In this document: piece by piece, positions 30,422 to 38,262 of the stretch
Position numbering within the stretch: the first letter of the stretch is position 1
Layout of the letters: each line of letters opens with the position of its first letter
NCBI RefSeq assembly: GCF_007860075.1
Contig: NZ_SJPP01000001.1
Span: 4,615,078-4,679,077, forward strand
Direction of reading: 5' to 3'
DNA: 64,000 nt
Source: Symmachiella macrocystis
Lineage (GTDB): Bacteria > Planctomycetota > Planctomycetia > Planctomycetales > Planctomycetaceae
Made by a program: the position numbers and the translations under genes
The notes under the pieces: model-generated
What the model was told of the DNA's origin: nothing
The model's database searches: none
The model's input: only the letters and a program-made list of their open reading frames with translations

Positions 30422-32155
30422 TCAAGACCGACCCACCGTCGGTGGCACAAACTCCACGGCGGCGTCCGACTGGGGCCTGAGGAAATCAAAGTCGCAGCCT
30501 TCATCGGCCTGCAATACGTGGTCGATGTATAGCCGCGGATATCCTCGCAAATGTTGGGTCGGCGGCGGTTGCCACTCGGCGCGGCGTTTTTGGATTTCCG
30601 CATCGTCGAGATGCAGATGCAATCGACGCCCCTCCACGTCCAGCTCAATCTCATCACCATCGCGCACGCAGCCCAACAACCCACACGCGGCCGCTTCGGG
30701 GGCGATGTGCAGCACCACCGTCCCGTAACTCGTACCGCTCATCCGTGAGTCGCTGATGCGAACGATGTCGGTGACTCCCTGCTCAAGCAATTTTTGCGGC
30801 ACCGGAATCATCCCCCATTCCGGAAACCCCGGTACGCCTTTGGGACCGGCATTCCGCAACACCAGCACACTGTCCGCATCGACCGGCAAGTCGGGATCGT
30901 TCACGCGAGCCAGCATATCGTCGTAGTCGTTGAACACAACTGCGCGGCCGCGATGTTGCATGAGGTGCGACGAAGCCGCCGATGTTTTGATCACCGCCCC
31001 GCTGGGCGCGAGGTTTCCCGTCACGACCGCCAACGCGCCATCGGCCGCCATAGGATCGGCCAGGGTCTTGATCACATCCGAGTCGTGGCTGCGCGCGGCA
31101 GCGATGTTTTCGCCTAAGGTGCGCCCGGTCACGGTCAGACAATCCAATTTCAGCAAGCTCTTCAATTCCGACAACACCGCCGGCACACCGCCGGCGGCAT
31201 GGAACGCATCCATCAGGTATTTCCCCGACGGGCTGCAATTGACCAGAAACGGCGTCTCCTGCGCGAGTTCGTCAAAGCGGTTCAGCGGTAGTTTAATGTT
31301 CCGCCGTCCCGCCATGGCAATCAAATGCACAACGGCGTTCGTGGATCCCCCCAACGCCGACAATGTACGAATCGCATTGTCAAAAGCCGCGGGAGTGAAG
31401 ATTTTTGAAAGGCGGAGGTCTTCGTGAACCATTTCCACAATCCGCCGCCCCGTTGCCTCAGCCGCTGCCAACCGCCGCGCATCATTCGCTTCGAGGCTGG
31501 AGACACCCGGCAGCATCACGCCCAACGCTTCGGACAGCGAGGTCATTGTCGAGGCCGTGCCCATCACGTTGCACGCACCCACGCCGCAAGAGATGCAGCG
31601 TTCCAGTTCGTTCCATTCTTCGCGTGACATCTTGCCGGAGCGGACGTCGTCCCAGTGTTTCCACATGTCGGTCCCCGACCCAACCGGCTGTCCCCGCCAA
31701 TTGCCGACTGTCCGCGGTCCGCCGTTGAGTTGAATCGTCGGCAAATCGGCGCTGGCGGCGCCCATCAATTGCGCGGGCGTAGTCTTGTCGCAATTGCATA
31801 ACAGCACCACGCCGTCGATCGGGTTCGAGCGGATCGTTTCCTCAATGTCCATCGCCATCAGATTGCGATACAGCATCGCCGAGGGTTTCATAAATTCCTC
31901 GCCGAGCGAAATCGTGGGGAATTCCAATGGCAATCCCCCGGCGGCGATCACGCCCCGTTTGACCGCTTCGGCCAAATCGCGCAGGTTGAGATTGCAGTTG
32001 TTCAATTCGCTCCAACTGTTGGCGATTCCGATCACCGGTTTGCCGGCATAAAAATCGGCATCGAATCCCATGGACCGCAACGCGGAACGGTTTTGCAGCG
32101 CCAATTCATCACGTCCGGCGAACCATTCGGAACTGCGTAGCGGTCGAGTTGTCAT
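30422..32155 (-). CDS. IlvD/Edd family sugar-acid dehydratase
   Basis: The 577-residue protein begins MTTRPLRSSEWFAGRDELA and resembles L-arabinonate-type dehydratases more than branched-chain IlvD. Iron-sulfur cysteines lie in LLCNCDKTTPAQLMG and CISCGVGACNVMGTASTM. The C-terminal half has the family segments ALGGSTNAVVHLIA, GNLAPSGAVIKTSA and ISDSRMSGTSYGTVVLHI. Such enzymes dehydrate aldonic acids to 2-keto-3-deoxy acids. A longer frame upstream only translates a palindromic repeat. No partner aldolase or dehydrogenase adjoins it, so the substrate is unresolved. Confidence 0.9.
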   Translation of the reverse strand: MTTRPLRSSEWFAGRDELALQNRSALRSMGFDADFYAGKPVIGIANSWSELNNCNLNLRDLAEAVKRGVIAAGGLPLEFPTISLGEEFMKPSAMLYRNLMAMDIEETIRSNPIDGVVLLCNCDKTTPAQLMGAASADLPTIQLNGGPRTVGNWRGQPVGSGTDMWKHWDDVRSGKMSREEWNELERCISCGVGACNVMGTASTMTSLSEALGVMLPGVSSLEANDARRLAAAEATGRRIVEMVHEDLRLSKIFTPAAFDNAIRTLSALGGSTNAVVHLIAMAGRRNIKLPLNRFDELAQETPFLVNCSPSGKYLMDAFHAAGGVPAVLSELKSLLKLDCLTVTGRTLGENIAAARSHDSDVIKTLADPMAADGALAVVTGNLAPSGAVIKTSAASSHLMQHRGRAVVFNDYDDMLARVNDPDLPVDADSVLVLRNAGPKGVPGFPEWGMIPVPQKLLEQGVTDIVRISDSRMSGTSYGTVVLHIAPEAAACGLLGCVRDGDEIELDVEGRRLHLHLDDAEIQKRRAEWQPPPTQHLRGYPRLYIDHVLQADEGCDFDFLRPQSDAAVEFVPPTVGRS

Positions 32156-32216
32156 CGTCGTTTTCCGTGGTAGGCTTGTGGCTTGTGGGGAGAGGCTCGA
32201 AGGCGATGAATTCATC

Positions 32217-32292
32217 GTAGGGCAGGCTCCCGCCTGCCGCGAGTCATGTTGTTCGTGCCTGTTCAATCACGGCAGGCGGGAGCCTGCGCTGC
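32217..32292. repeat. Second inverted pair of the GGCAGGC palindrome
   Basis: GTAGGGCAGGCTCCCGCC and a near-perfect reverse complement (GGCAGGCGGGAGCCTGCG) lie about 33 bases apart, matching the layout at 20883-20958. A lone half copy, GGCAGGCGGG, follows near 32361. The rest of 32156-32465 shows nothing else. Confidence 0.8.
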
Positions 32293-32465
32293 GGCTGATT
32301 GCTGCCTTGGGGGTAAGAATCCCAAATGTCGCGTCGAAAAACCCCGCTAATTGCTGTAACCGGCAGGCGGGATTACGTTTCGGGCCAAAACCACCGGTGT
32401 TCGTCATCCCACTCGCATGGTAGAATACGTCAGGCAGGACTTCCAATCACTCGGACCGGATCAGC

Positions 32466-33467
32466 ATGGCGAATCAAGGACTGAACATAGACAATTTGAC
32501 GCCCGAGCAGTTCGATGAACTCCTCGCGCAACACGAACGAGAGATTCAACTAGGCAACGTCCCGGAAGGCTCACGCAGACCCGCAGCCCCCCCAAAACGT
32601 TGGTTCCGGCCGCTGATGTTGTTTGCGGCGACTTGTTTGAGCACTTGGTACGTGGGTGGTCCTGAATACAGCATGGCGTTGATGGCGATATTGCTATTTC
32701 ATGAAATGGGACATTTCCTGCAATCAATTCGGTACCACGTTCCAGCCAGTTTTCCCTATTTCATTCCGATGCCGCTTCCGCCGATTGGTACCATGGGGGC
32801 GGTGATCATTCAGAGGCGCGGCGCGGGCGATCGCAAAGCACTGTTCGACATCGCCATCTCTGGCCCTTTGGCCGGACTTCTCATTGCTCTGCCAATGACC
32901 TATTTGGGGATCCAGTGGAGCACTGTTCAGTTGGTGCCAACCAACGGTGCAGGTTTCCAATTCGGAGAACCGTTGATTTTCCAATGGCTGATCAACTACG
33001 TCCACGGACCGATCCCCCAAGGTTATGACCTGTTCATGCATCCATTCGCCCATGCCGGCTGGGTGGGGATTTTTATCACCGCGCTAAACTTGGTCCCGGT
33101 GAGCCAACTCGATGGCGGTCATATTATGTATGCCTTGCTCCGCAAAAAAGCACACATCGTCGCCATCGGTTTTCTGTTGCTGGTCGTCGGCTATATGGCC
33201 TGGACCGGACGGTATCAGTGGTTGCTGATGGTCGCGCTGGTGACCTTTATGGGCCCCAAGCATCCGCCGACTGCCAACGACAACGTCCCGCTAGGCTGGG
33301 GCCGTAAAATTCTCGGCTGGCTGACGCTGGCCTTTTTGATCATCGGCATCACCCCCGACCCCATCCGCTATTACGACCCGGGCGAACAACGGCCAGTGAG
33401 AAAACCAGCGGCCATCGAACTCATCACGCCACCACAGCACGGCGCGAATCCCACGCAACCGGGGTAA
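32466..33467 (+). CDS. Membrane-embedded site-2-type metalloprotease (M50)
   Basis: The 333-residue protein has a zinc-binding HEMGH at about residues 79-83 within a membrane segment. The second-ligand motif, NLVPVSQLDGGH, lies at about 208-219. Several hydrophobic spans and a cytoplasmic N-terminus rich in Glu complete the picture. The PMPLPPIGTMGAVI stretch after HEMGH is typical of group III/IV site-2 proteases without a PDZ domain. Such enzymes cleave membrane-anchored regulators or process small proteins. No anti-sigma factor gene adjoins. The start MANQGLNIDNLT has CGGATCAGC upstream, a weak site. Confidence 0.9.
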   Translation: MANQGLNIDNLTPEQFDELLAQHEREIQLGNVPEGSRRPAAPPKRWFRPLMLFAATCLSTWYVGGPEYSMALMAILLFHEMGHFLQSIRYHVPASFPYFIPMPLPPIGTMGAVIIQRRGAGDRKALFDIAISGPLAGLLIALPMTYLGIQWSTVQLVPTNGAGFQFGEPLIFQWLINYVHGPIPQGYDLFMHPFAHAGWVGIFITALNLVPVSQLDGGHIMYALLRKKAHIVAIGFLLLVVGYMAWTGRYQWLLMVALVTFMGPKHPPTANDNVPLGWGRKILGWLTLAFLIIGITPDPIRYYDPGEQRPVRKPAAIELITPPQHGANPTQPG

Positions 33468-33550
33468 GAGGCTTCTGTAACAGGTCGTTTCTCGTTCCCA
33501 AATTTCTCTAGTTCCCAAGCTCCGGTTTGGGAACCAGTGTCGGGACTGCC

Positions 33551-34393
33551 TCACGCGTTCCAGTTCGACTTCATGAACTTCAGCGCCGCTTCGGCCAACT
33601 GATCCTCGGACGTGTACATTTTCCGCCAGATCTTCGTCGCTGCTGCCAACTCCGGCAGCGCCAAACCGAAGGCTTCGACGGTCATCCAGCCGTCGTATTC
33701 GGTTTCTTTTAATGTGTGGAAAGTTTTGTCCCATTCCACATGCCCTGCGCCCGGCGTGGAGCGGTCGTTTTCGGAGATGTGTACGTGACAGGTGACGTCG
33801 GCGCAGGTTCGGATTGCTTCGTCGACATGCTTTTCCTCGATGTTGGCATGGAATGTGTCGTAAATCATGCGCAAGTTCGGGTGATCGACGGCACGCACGA
33901 ATTCTGCACAGTCGGCGGCGCTGTTCAGCAGGTAGCATTCAAAGCGATTGAGGTATTCCAACCCCAGCATCACATCAGCTGCTTGGGCATGGTCGGCGGC
34001 GTGACCGAGCGTTTCTTGAGACCATTTGCGTTCGTCCTCCGTGGGACCGTCGCCGCTGAATTCGCCGATCGCCGAATGGTACGGCCCGCACAATAGACTC
34101 GCCCCCAACACCGCGCACGCGTCAACCACCTGATTGATATGTTCAAGCCCCGCTTTGCGCAGTGCGGCATCCGGGGATGCTGGGTTGGCTTCGCTGGAAC
34201 AAACCGTCACCGCCGTTCGCTCCAGGCCCAATTCGTCGCATTTTTCCGCCAGTTTTCGATACGGCTCCAACTCCAAATCAAAAATCGGGATCTCGACGCC
34301 GTCGTAGCCCATCGACTTAAGACGCTCCAAAATCGGAAAATGTTCTTCGCCAACGTTGGTCGTCCAGAGCAGCATATTCATGCCATACTTCAT
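33551..34393 (-). CDS. Sugar phosphate isomerase/epimerase (xylose-isomerase-like TIM barrel)
   Basis: The 280-residue protein begins MKYGMNMLLWTTNVGEEHF. It has the AP-endonuclease-2-like barrel of the tagatose/psicose 3-epimerase group: GYDGVEIPIFD, AVTVCSS, LGLEYLNRFECYLLN, LRMIYDTFHANIEE and VHISENDRSTPGAGHVEW. The Glu and Asp/His of these strands are the usual metal ligands (Glu in GLEYL, Asp in YDTFH, His in VHISE, Glu in VEAFG). It probably epimerises a ketose. Its ATG overlaps the stop of the upstream gene in an ATGA arrangement, indicating translational coupling. Confidence 0.9.
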   Translation of the reverse strand: MKYGMNMLLWTTNVGEEHFPILERLKSMGYDGVEIPIFDLELEPYRKLAEKCDELGLERTAVTVCSSEANPASPDAALRKAGLEHINQVVDACAVLGASLLCGPYHSAIGEFSGDGPTEDERKWSQETLGHAADHAQAADVMLGLEYLNRFECYLLNSAADCAEFVRAVDHPNLRMIYDTFHANIEEKHVDEAIRTCADVTCHVHISENDRSTPGAGHVEWDKTFHTLKETEYDGWMTVEAFGLALPELAAATKIWRKMYTSEDQLAEAALKFMKSNWNA

Positions 34394-35103
34394 GGGGGAG
34401 CATCCTTTGTGGGGGGCTTTACCGGTATCAAAATCAAATCGTCAATTCGCGCGCGAACAAGCAGCCGCGATTCGTCCAGGACCGTCGTGGTCTCCGGCGG
34501 GAGTGGCTGTAGTTTGACACGCCGCATCACTTGATTCAAGCGATACAACAACCGCTCCGAATCCAAATAATCCCACAGAAACCCTTCCCGCGTGAATAAC
34601 GGCAACACAGCGGCAAGCCGCTCGGTCGGTTTTTTGGCCATTGCATTCACACACCGCTGAATCGAATCCGCATCCACAGCATCGATCGCCGCATAATAGG
34701 CCCGCAGCATTTCCGGATGCCGTTCGATCAACACCGCATCCATCAGCAACTCAGTGACAATGTGCGCCAAAAACCCGGGCCGAAACCCGTCGTGTGGCTC
34801 CAGCAACTTGCGAAACAGCGGCAACAACGCGCCGCTCACTTCAAAAAACGCAGCTGAGCGATGAAAACGGTCGTCATCTTCCATGTGCTGCAACACCCCA
34901 GCAGCAAACTCCGCTTGAGGCTGCCCCGATCCATCCGCAAACGGCTGCACATGCTGCGGCCGCAACCGCACCCGGCGATCCGCCATCGACAACCAATCAG
35001 GCGTCGCCGTCCCAGCCAGAAAGTAGGGCCGGTCGGTGTATCGAATGCCGTGGGCAAAATAATTCACGCTGCTGTAGGCCTCTGTGGGGAAATAGGAACG
35101 CAT
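34390..35103 (-). CDS. Conserved hypothetical protein, all-helical
   Basis: The 237-residue frame begins MRSYFPTEAYSSVNYFAHG. It contains NYFAHGIRYTDRPYFLAGTATPDWL, which faintly resembles the start of acyl-carrier-protein phosphodiesterases (NFLAH, GNLLGD). It also has EDDDRFHRSAAF, where Asp/His residues could bind metal, and HIVTELLMDAVLIERHP. I assign no function. No ribosome binding site is visible. A TTG 144 bases upstream would overlap the divergent LRR gene, so the ATG at 35103 is preferred. It is coupled to the downstream epimerase by a 4-base overlap. Confidence 0.75.
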   Translation of the reverse strand: MRSYFPTEAYSSVNYFAHGIRYTDRPYFLAGTATPDWLSMADRRVRLRPQHVQPFADGSGQPQAEFAAGVLQHMEDDDRFHRSAAFFEVSGALLPLFRKLLEPHDGFRPGFLAHIVTELLMDAVLIERHPEMLRAYYAAIDAVDADSIQRCVNAMAKKPTERLAAVLPLFTREGFLWDYLDSERLLYRLNQVMRRVKLQPLPPETTTVLDESRLLVRARIDDLILIPVKPPTKDAPP

Positions 35104-35222
35104 GTATTTTCGCAGGTGGGCGCAATGGTGAACAGCCGCAGGTGAAATTTGACGGGGATTCGCGTTGAGTGTATTTAAGAGCAAGGAGAGGGGACCAACC
35201 CAGCGCTCGCGAAGGAGCTCGT

Positions 35223-36158
35223 ATGTCGGGAAATGACACTCAAACAAACCGCAAACTACCGGGGAACCGGTGGTTGTTTGCGCTGGCGTTCGCAGCGGTT
35301 ATTGTGGCGGTGGGGGTTGGTGTCTTTCGGCCGGTTTGGCGTGAACAGGAGGCGATTGCGGCTTTAGAACGAATCAATGTGACAGTCAAAACACGCAATG
35401 TATTCAAAGCTTACGATCCGGATACGGACTGGGAGAATGAATATTTCAAGGCGTCGCTCACCAATCGGGCTTTTAAGGTGATTGGTTCGGGCCCAAGGTT
35501 TGGCGATGAGCACGTTCCACTTATTCTCAAAATGCCGTATGTCGAGTGGTTGGACCTCGCTAATACAAATATTGGGAATCGCGGAGTCGAGCAATTGTGC
35601 AGACTATCGCATTTAAAGGATTTATCGATCGTGGCCAATGCAATCGATGATGATGTGGTTCGTTCATTAAACTCGCTGAGTCGTCTCGAAATATTGAATC
35701 TAAGCGAAACATTAATCTCGGACCAAGGATTTGCGAACCTCAACAATCTGCCACGCTTGAATAGCGTCTATGTGAGTTACACAAGTATTGGAGATGACGG
35801 TATCAAGGGCTTGGCTGGAAATTCCGGCATCCTCGTTTTGTATGCGAACAACACCCTTGTCACTGATGCGGGAATACGACATATCGCCAAACTGTTACCC
35901 AACATCCAATTTTTACAGCTGAACAATACGAAGATCAGCAACGCAGCAATCAAGGAGATTTCAGCATTGTCGGGATTGCGTGGTTTATCTATTGACGGAA
36001 CGGCGATTGATGATAACGCCGTTCAATACTTGGAGAAAATGCCGCAGCTGAAGTCTTTATCAATAAGCGGTACATCGATTACAGATGAAGGGTACACACG
36101 TTTGATAGACAGTTTGCCAGAATCGACGCGGGTTGAACGCATTGTCCACCAAGACTGA
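35223..36158 (+). CDS. Membrane-anchored leucine-rich-repeat protein
   Basis: The 311-residue protein has a short basic start, a transmembrane segment (WLFALAFAAVIVAVGVGVF, about residues 17-35), and from about residue 100 tandem repeats of roughly 24 residues. The repeats follow the pattern LxxLxLxxTxIxDxGxxxL, as in VEWLDLANTNIGNRGV, LEILNLSETLISDQGF, IQFLQLNNTKISNAAI and LKSLSISGTSITDEGY. This is the bacterial LRR type common in planctomycetes. AAGGAG lies 7 bases before the ATG. The repeat domain should face the periplasm and bind a protein partner, unknown here. Its codon use is more AT-rich than its neighbours. Confidence 0.85.
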   Translation: MSGNDTQTNRKLPGNRWLFALAFAAVIVAVGVGVFRPVWREQEAIAALERINVTVKTRNVFKAYDPDTDWENEYFKASLTNRAFKVIGSGPRFGDEHVPLILKMPYVEWLDLANTNIGNRGVEQLCRLSHLKDLSIVANAIDDDVVRSLNSLSRLEILNLSETLISDQGFANLNNLPRLNSVYVSYTSIGDDGIKGLAGNSGILVLYANNTLVTDAGIRHIAKLLPNIQFLQLNNTKISNAAIKEISALSGLRGLSIDGTAIDDNAVQYLEKMPQLKSLSISGTSITDEGYTRLIDSLPESTRVERIVHQD

Positions 36159-36203
36159 TAACGCGATCACTCAGGACTGGTAGCACCCAGCGCGCAAAAA
36201 AAC

Positions 36204-36324
36204 GCAGGCAGCCAATGATTGCCTCCTCACACACCTGAAGGTGAGTACTTAGGGCTGCTTCGGTTAAGACCTGACCCGGTTGGCACGTCTCCACTGCACT
36301 CGGAGGCAATCATTCGCCGCCCGC
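36204..36324 (-). ncRNA. ffs: Small bacterial signal recognition particle RNA (4.5S-type)
   Basis: On the minus strand the core reads CCGGGTCAGGTC, then TTAACC, then GAAGCAGCCCTAAG. This is the SRP helix 8 signature that Ffh binds. The ends pair in a long stem (GGCGAATGATTGCCTCC with GGAGGCAATCATTGGCTGCC), giving an elongated hairpin of about 120 bases. A run of seven T residues follows the 3' arm, which can end transcription. The apical loop differs from E. coli (CGGAAG there, TTAACC here). The RNA targets nascent membrane proteins with Ffh. Confidence 0.9.
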
Positions 36325-36416
36325 GCAAAATAGCGGGGTGAACGGGTATTATTGCCGCATTGTCTCGAACGTCAACCCACTGGCGCTGGAACGTTAACCC
36401 GCTATCCGCGTAACCC

Positions 36417-36488
36417 GCGGCGGAGCCGGGGGCTGACAGCAGGCGGAGTGGGCAATTTTTCCATCAGCCCCCGGCTTTGCCGGGGGGC
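36417..36488. repeat. Dispersed inverted repeat, same family as 59680-59758
   Basis: GCGGCGGAGCCGGGGGCTGA and TCAGCCCCCGGCTTTGCCGG are inverted arms around an internal GGCAATTTTTCCA. The second copy in the window has nearly identical arms and a similar core. Confidence 0.8.
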
Positions 36489-36853
36489 TTGTCTCCCAAC
36501 CTGCATCGGTCGCCACCCCAATTGGCGAAAATCCTCTGGACATTTCCTCGCGGCGCGGGTAAATTTTTGTTGGTAGAAAACGGAGATTCGCTTCGTTTTC
36601 TGCCCGTATTGCAGGGATTTCGACTGTTTTCGCGATTTCCTGGGAAAACTTTTCCAATATTTCCAAGAATTGCGCGAACCTTGTCGAAGATTCCTGCGTC
36701 AGATACGCAGGAGATCGGTGTAGCCGGTCTTCGCACGGAGGCTATACCCCGATATTGAGCGCTCGCCGCTTTTGGGTCAGCATCGACCCGACGGGGTGGA
36801 GATTTAACTCTCTTTTTGTTCACTGCGACCCCTTTTCGCAGGAGGTAGTTTCG
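36489..36853. other. Unexplained intergenic stretch with several small hairpins
   Basis: Small stems can be drawn, for example GAAAACG/CGTTTTC near 36577-36601 and CCTGCGTCAGATACGCAGG near 36693-36711. A CGGTGTAGCCGGTCTTCGC block and GGGTCAGCATCGACCC follow. No known riboswitch or RNA was recognised. The stretch precedes a strong ribosome binding site and could be an untranslated leader. Confidence 0.4.
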
Positions 36854-37231
36854 ATGAAGAGCAACCGCCAAATCACGATTTCGACGATGATCGCCAACGC
36901 TGGTATTTATGCCGGTTCGGACGTCGAAAATGGCTGTCTCCATCGATGCACGCCCTCCGAGGGTCGCGCTTTTGGGAAACGGCCCGCCACGTCCGCCTTA
37001 CGCGGAATAACGTGGCCGACGGAACCGGGGTACCCGGTAGTCGAGAGCAGAGTCCGCACCCATGGCAGCAATACGCGCTTTGCGAGTTGTTCCATGTGCG
37101 ACAGCTCCGACGGAACCCAATCACACGTATCGAGTGTGAAACAGGTACCGTCGCTACCGGGCGTAAAACTCCGGCGGCTTGCGGCGTCCCAGGCGGCGCC
37201 ACTCGTCTTCAGTTCGACATCACGAGGCTAA
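36854..37231 (+). CDS. Doubtful 125-residue protein upstream of the ECF sigma factor
   Basis: An ATG at 36854 follows GCAGGAGGTAGTTTCG, a very strong ribosome binding site. The frame runs 125 codons and begins MKSNRQITISTMIANAGIYA. I recognise no family, and the composition after residue 25 is unlike a folded protein. A second frame starting at 36946 stays open to 37425, and its last 60 codons (near SPYRPGRPLPYLDPLELARHG) look more protein-like. The region may therefore hold a frameshifted gene, a leader peptide or an RNA. Treat the call as provisional. Confidence 0.3.
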   Translation: MKSNRQITISTMIANAGIYAGSDVENGCLHRCTPSEGRAFGKRPATSALRGITWPTEPGYPVVESRVRTHGSNTRFASCSMCDSSDGTQSHVSSVKQVPSLPGVKLRRLAASQAAPLVFSSTSRG

Positions 37232-37556
37232 TTCAGCCAACACGACTGTCACTCACTGAATCCGAGCAAGCGAGCCGGCTGTGCCGCGAAGCCCACCAAG
37301 CTTCGCCGTATCGTCCCGGTCGCCCGTTGCCGTATTTGGATCCGCTGGAATTAGCACGCCACGGTTTCCAGCGATTTCCCCCAAAGCAAAACGTCCGGAA
37401 CGCATTGATTCCGGCGATTTCGTGAACAAAACCCAACGATAGGTTGGCAGACGCAAGTTCGATGGTTTCCGGCTGTTTCAAGAGAGCGGAACCACGACTT
37501 GGCTGCGGCCGACACCCAATCTGAAGAAACTGTGATTGGGAAGGAGAGATAAAGTC
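37232..37556. other. Leader region of the ECF sigma factor gene
   Basis: About 325 bases precede the sigma factor. Part of them (to 37425) lies in an overlapping open frame that may be coding. No promoter stands out. Confidence 0.35.
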
Positions 37557-38120
37557 ATGATGCAATTGGCAGATAACGAGGTCTTGCAATTGGTGCGGGC
37601 AGCTCAAGCGGGAAACCGTGAGGCGTTCGGTCGATTGGCGGTGCGGTTCGAGCCGATCGTGTTCGCTATTGTGCTGCGACGACTGCGCAACCGGTCCGAA
37701 GCGAAGGAAGTCACGCAGGACGTCTTCTTGCAAATGATGCGGAAGCTGGACCAGTTGCGTGACCCAGAGCGGTTCGTAGGCTGGATGAAGCAAGTCGCCG
37801 TGCGGATGGCGATCAACCGAGCGGTCCGACGGCCGCACGAGGTCGTGACCGGTACGGATACGGTGTCGGCATTGAAAATGGATCGGGCCAACCCTTTGGA
37901 AAGCCTGATGCAAAAAGAAGATGCCGGCCGGGTCCGGGGTGGTTTGTCGCGTCTGCGTGAGCTGGATCGGCAAACGCTGATGGCGTTCTACTTCGAGGGC
38001 CAATCGCTCAAGGAGATGAGCGACCACTTCGAAAGCCCGATCGGAACGATCAAGCGGCGACTGCACACCGCACGGAACCGCTTGAAAGAAGAACTGGTCG
38101 CCGCCCCGGCACCAGTCTGA
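37557..38120 (+). CDS. ECF-type RNA polymerase sigma factor
   Basis: The 187-residue protein has sigma region 2 in VLQLVRAAQAGNREAFGRLA through the RSEAKEVTQDVFLQMMRKLDQLRDPERFVGWMKQ segment. Region 4 is LSRLRELDRQTLMAFYFEGQSLKEMSDHFESPIGTIKRRLHTARNRLKEEL, a helix-turn-helix that reads -35 boxes. No region 3 is present, typical of the ECF group. Two adjacent ATGs follow an AAGGAGAG, and either may start translation. No anti-sigma factor is adjacent downstream, where a terminator closes the unit. Control may therefore lie in the long upstream region or in protein modification. The target regulon is unknown. Confidence 0.92.
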   Translation: MMQLADNEVLQLVRAAQAGNREAFGRLAVRFEPIVFAIVLRRLRNRSEAKEVTQDVFLQMMRKLDQLRDPERFVGWMKQVAVRMAINRAVRRPHEVVTGTDTVSALKMDRANPLESLMQKEDAGRVRGGLSRLRELDRQTLMAFYFEGQSLKEMSDHFESPIGTIKRRLHTARNRLKEELVAAPAPV

Positions 38121-38150
38121 AGAGCGAGCAATCGCTCAATAAGAACCCAG

Positions 38151-38187
38151 CGCGGTCGAATCCCACGATTCGGCCGCGTTTTTTATT
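38151..38187 (+). terminator. Rho-independent terminator of the sigma factor gene
   Basis: CGCGGTCGAAT pairs with ATTCGGCCGCG (one G-U wobble) around a 6-base loop and runs into TTTTTTATTT. It lies 30 bases after the stop. Confidence 0.92.
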
Positions 38188-38195
38188 TAGAGTTC

Positions 38196-38258
38196 TACCC
38201 TGAAGGGGTAATACATGTCAGCCCAGGGCAAACGGCAACGCCGCGCCGCCCTGGGTGA
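38196..38258. repeat. Dispersed repeat of the ACCCYGAAGGGGT...CCCAGGG family
   Basis: TACCCTGAAGGGGTAATACA, then CAGCCCAGGGCAAACGGCAA, then GCCGCCCTGGGT repeat the word order of copies at 12881 and 22641. It lies between the sigma factor terminator and the end of the converging permease gene. Confidence 0.75.
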
Positions 38259-38262
38259 ACAG

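Noticed and set aside
36079..36309. Minus-strand frame of 76 codons
   Set aside because: It overlaps the SRP RNA and the end of the LRR gene; the RNA explains the conservation.
37233..38066. Minus-strand frame of 277 codons
   Set aside because: It is antisense to the ECF sigma factor and has no start signal. Its far end covers the doubtful region but offers no recognisable domain.
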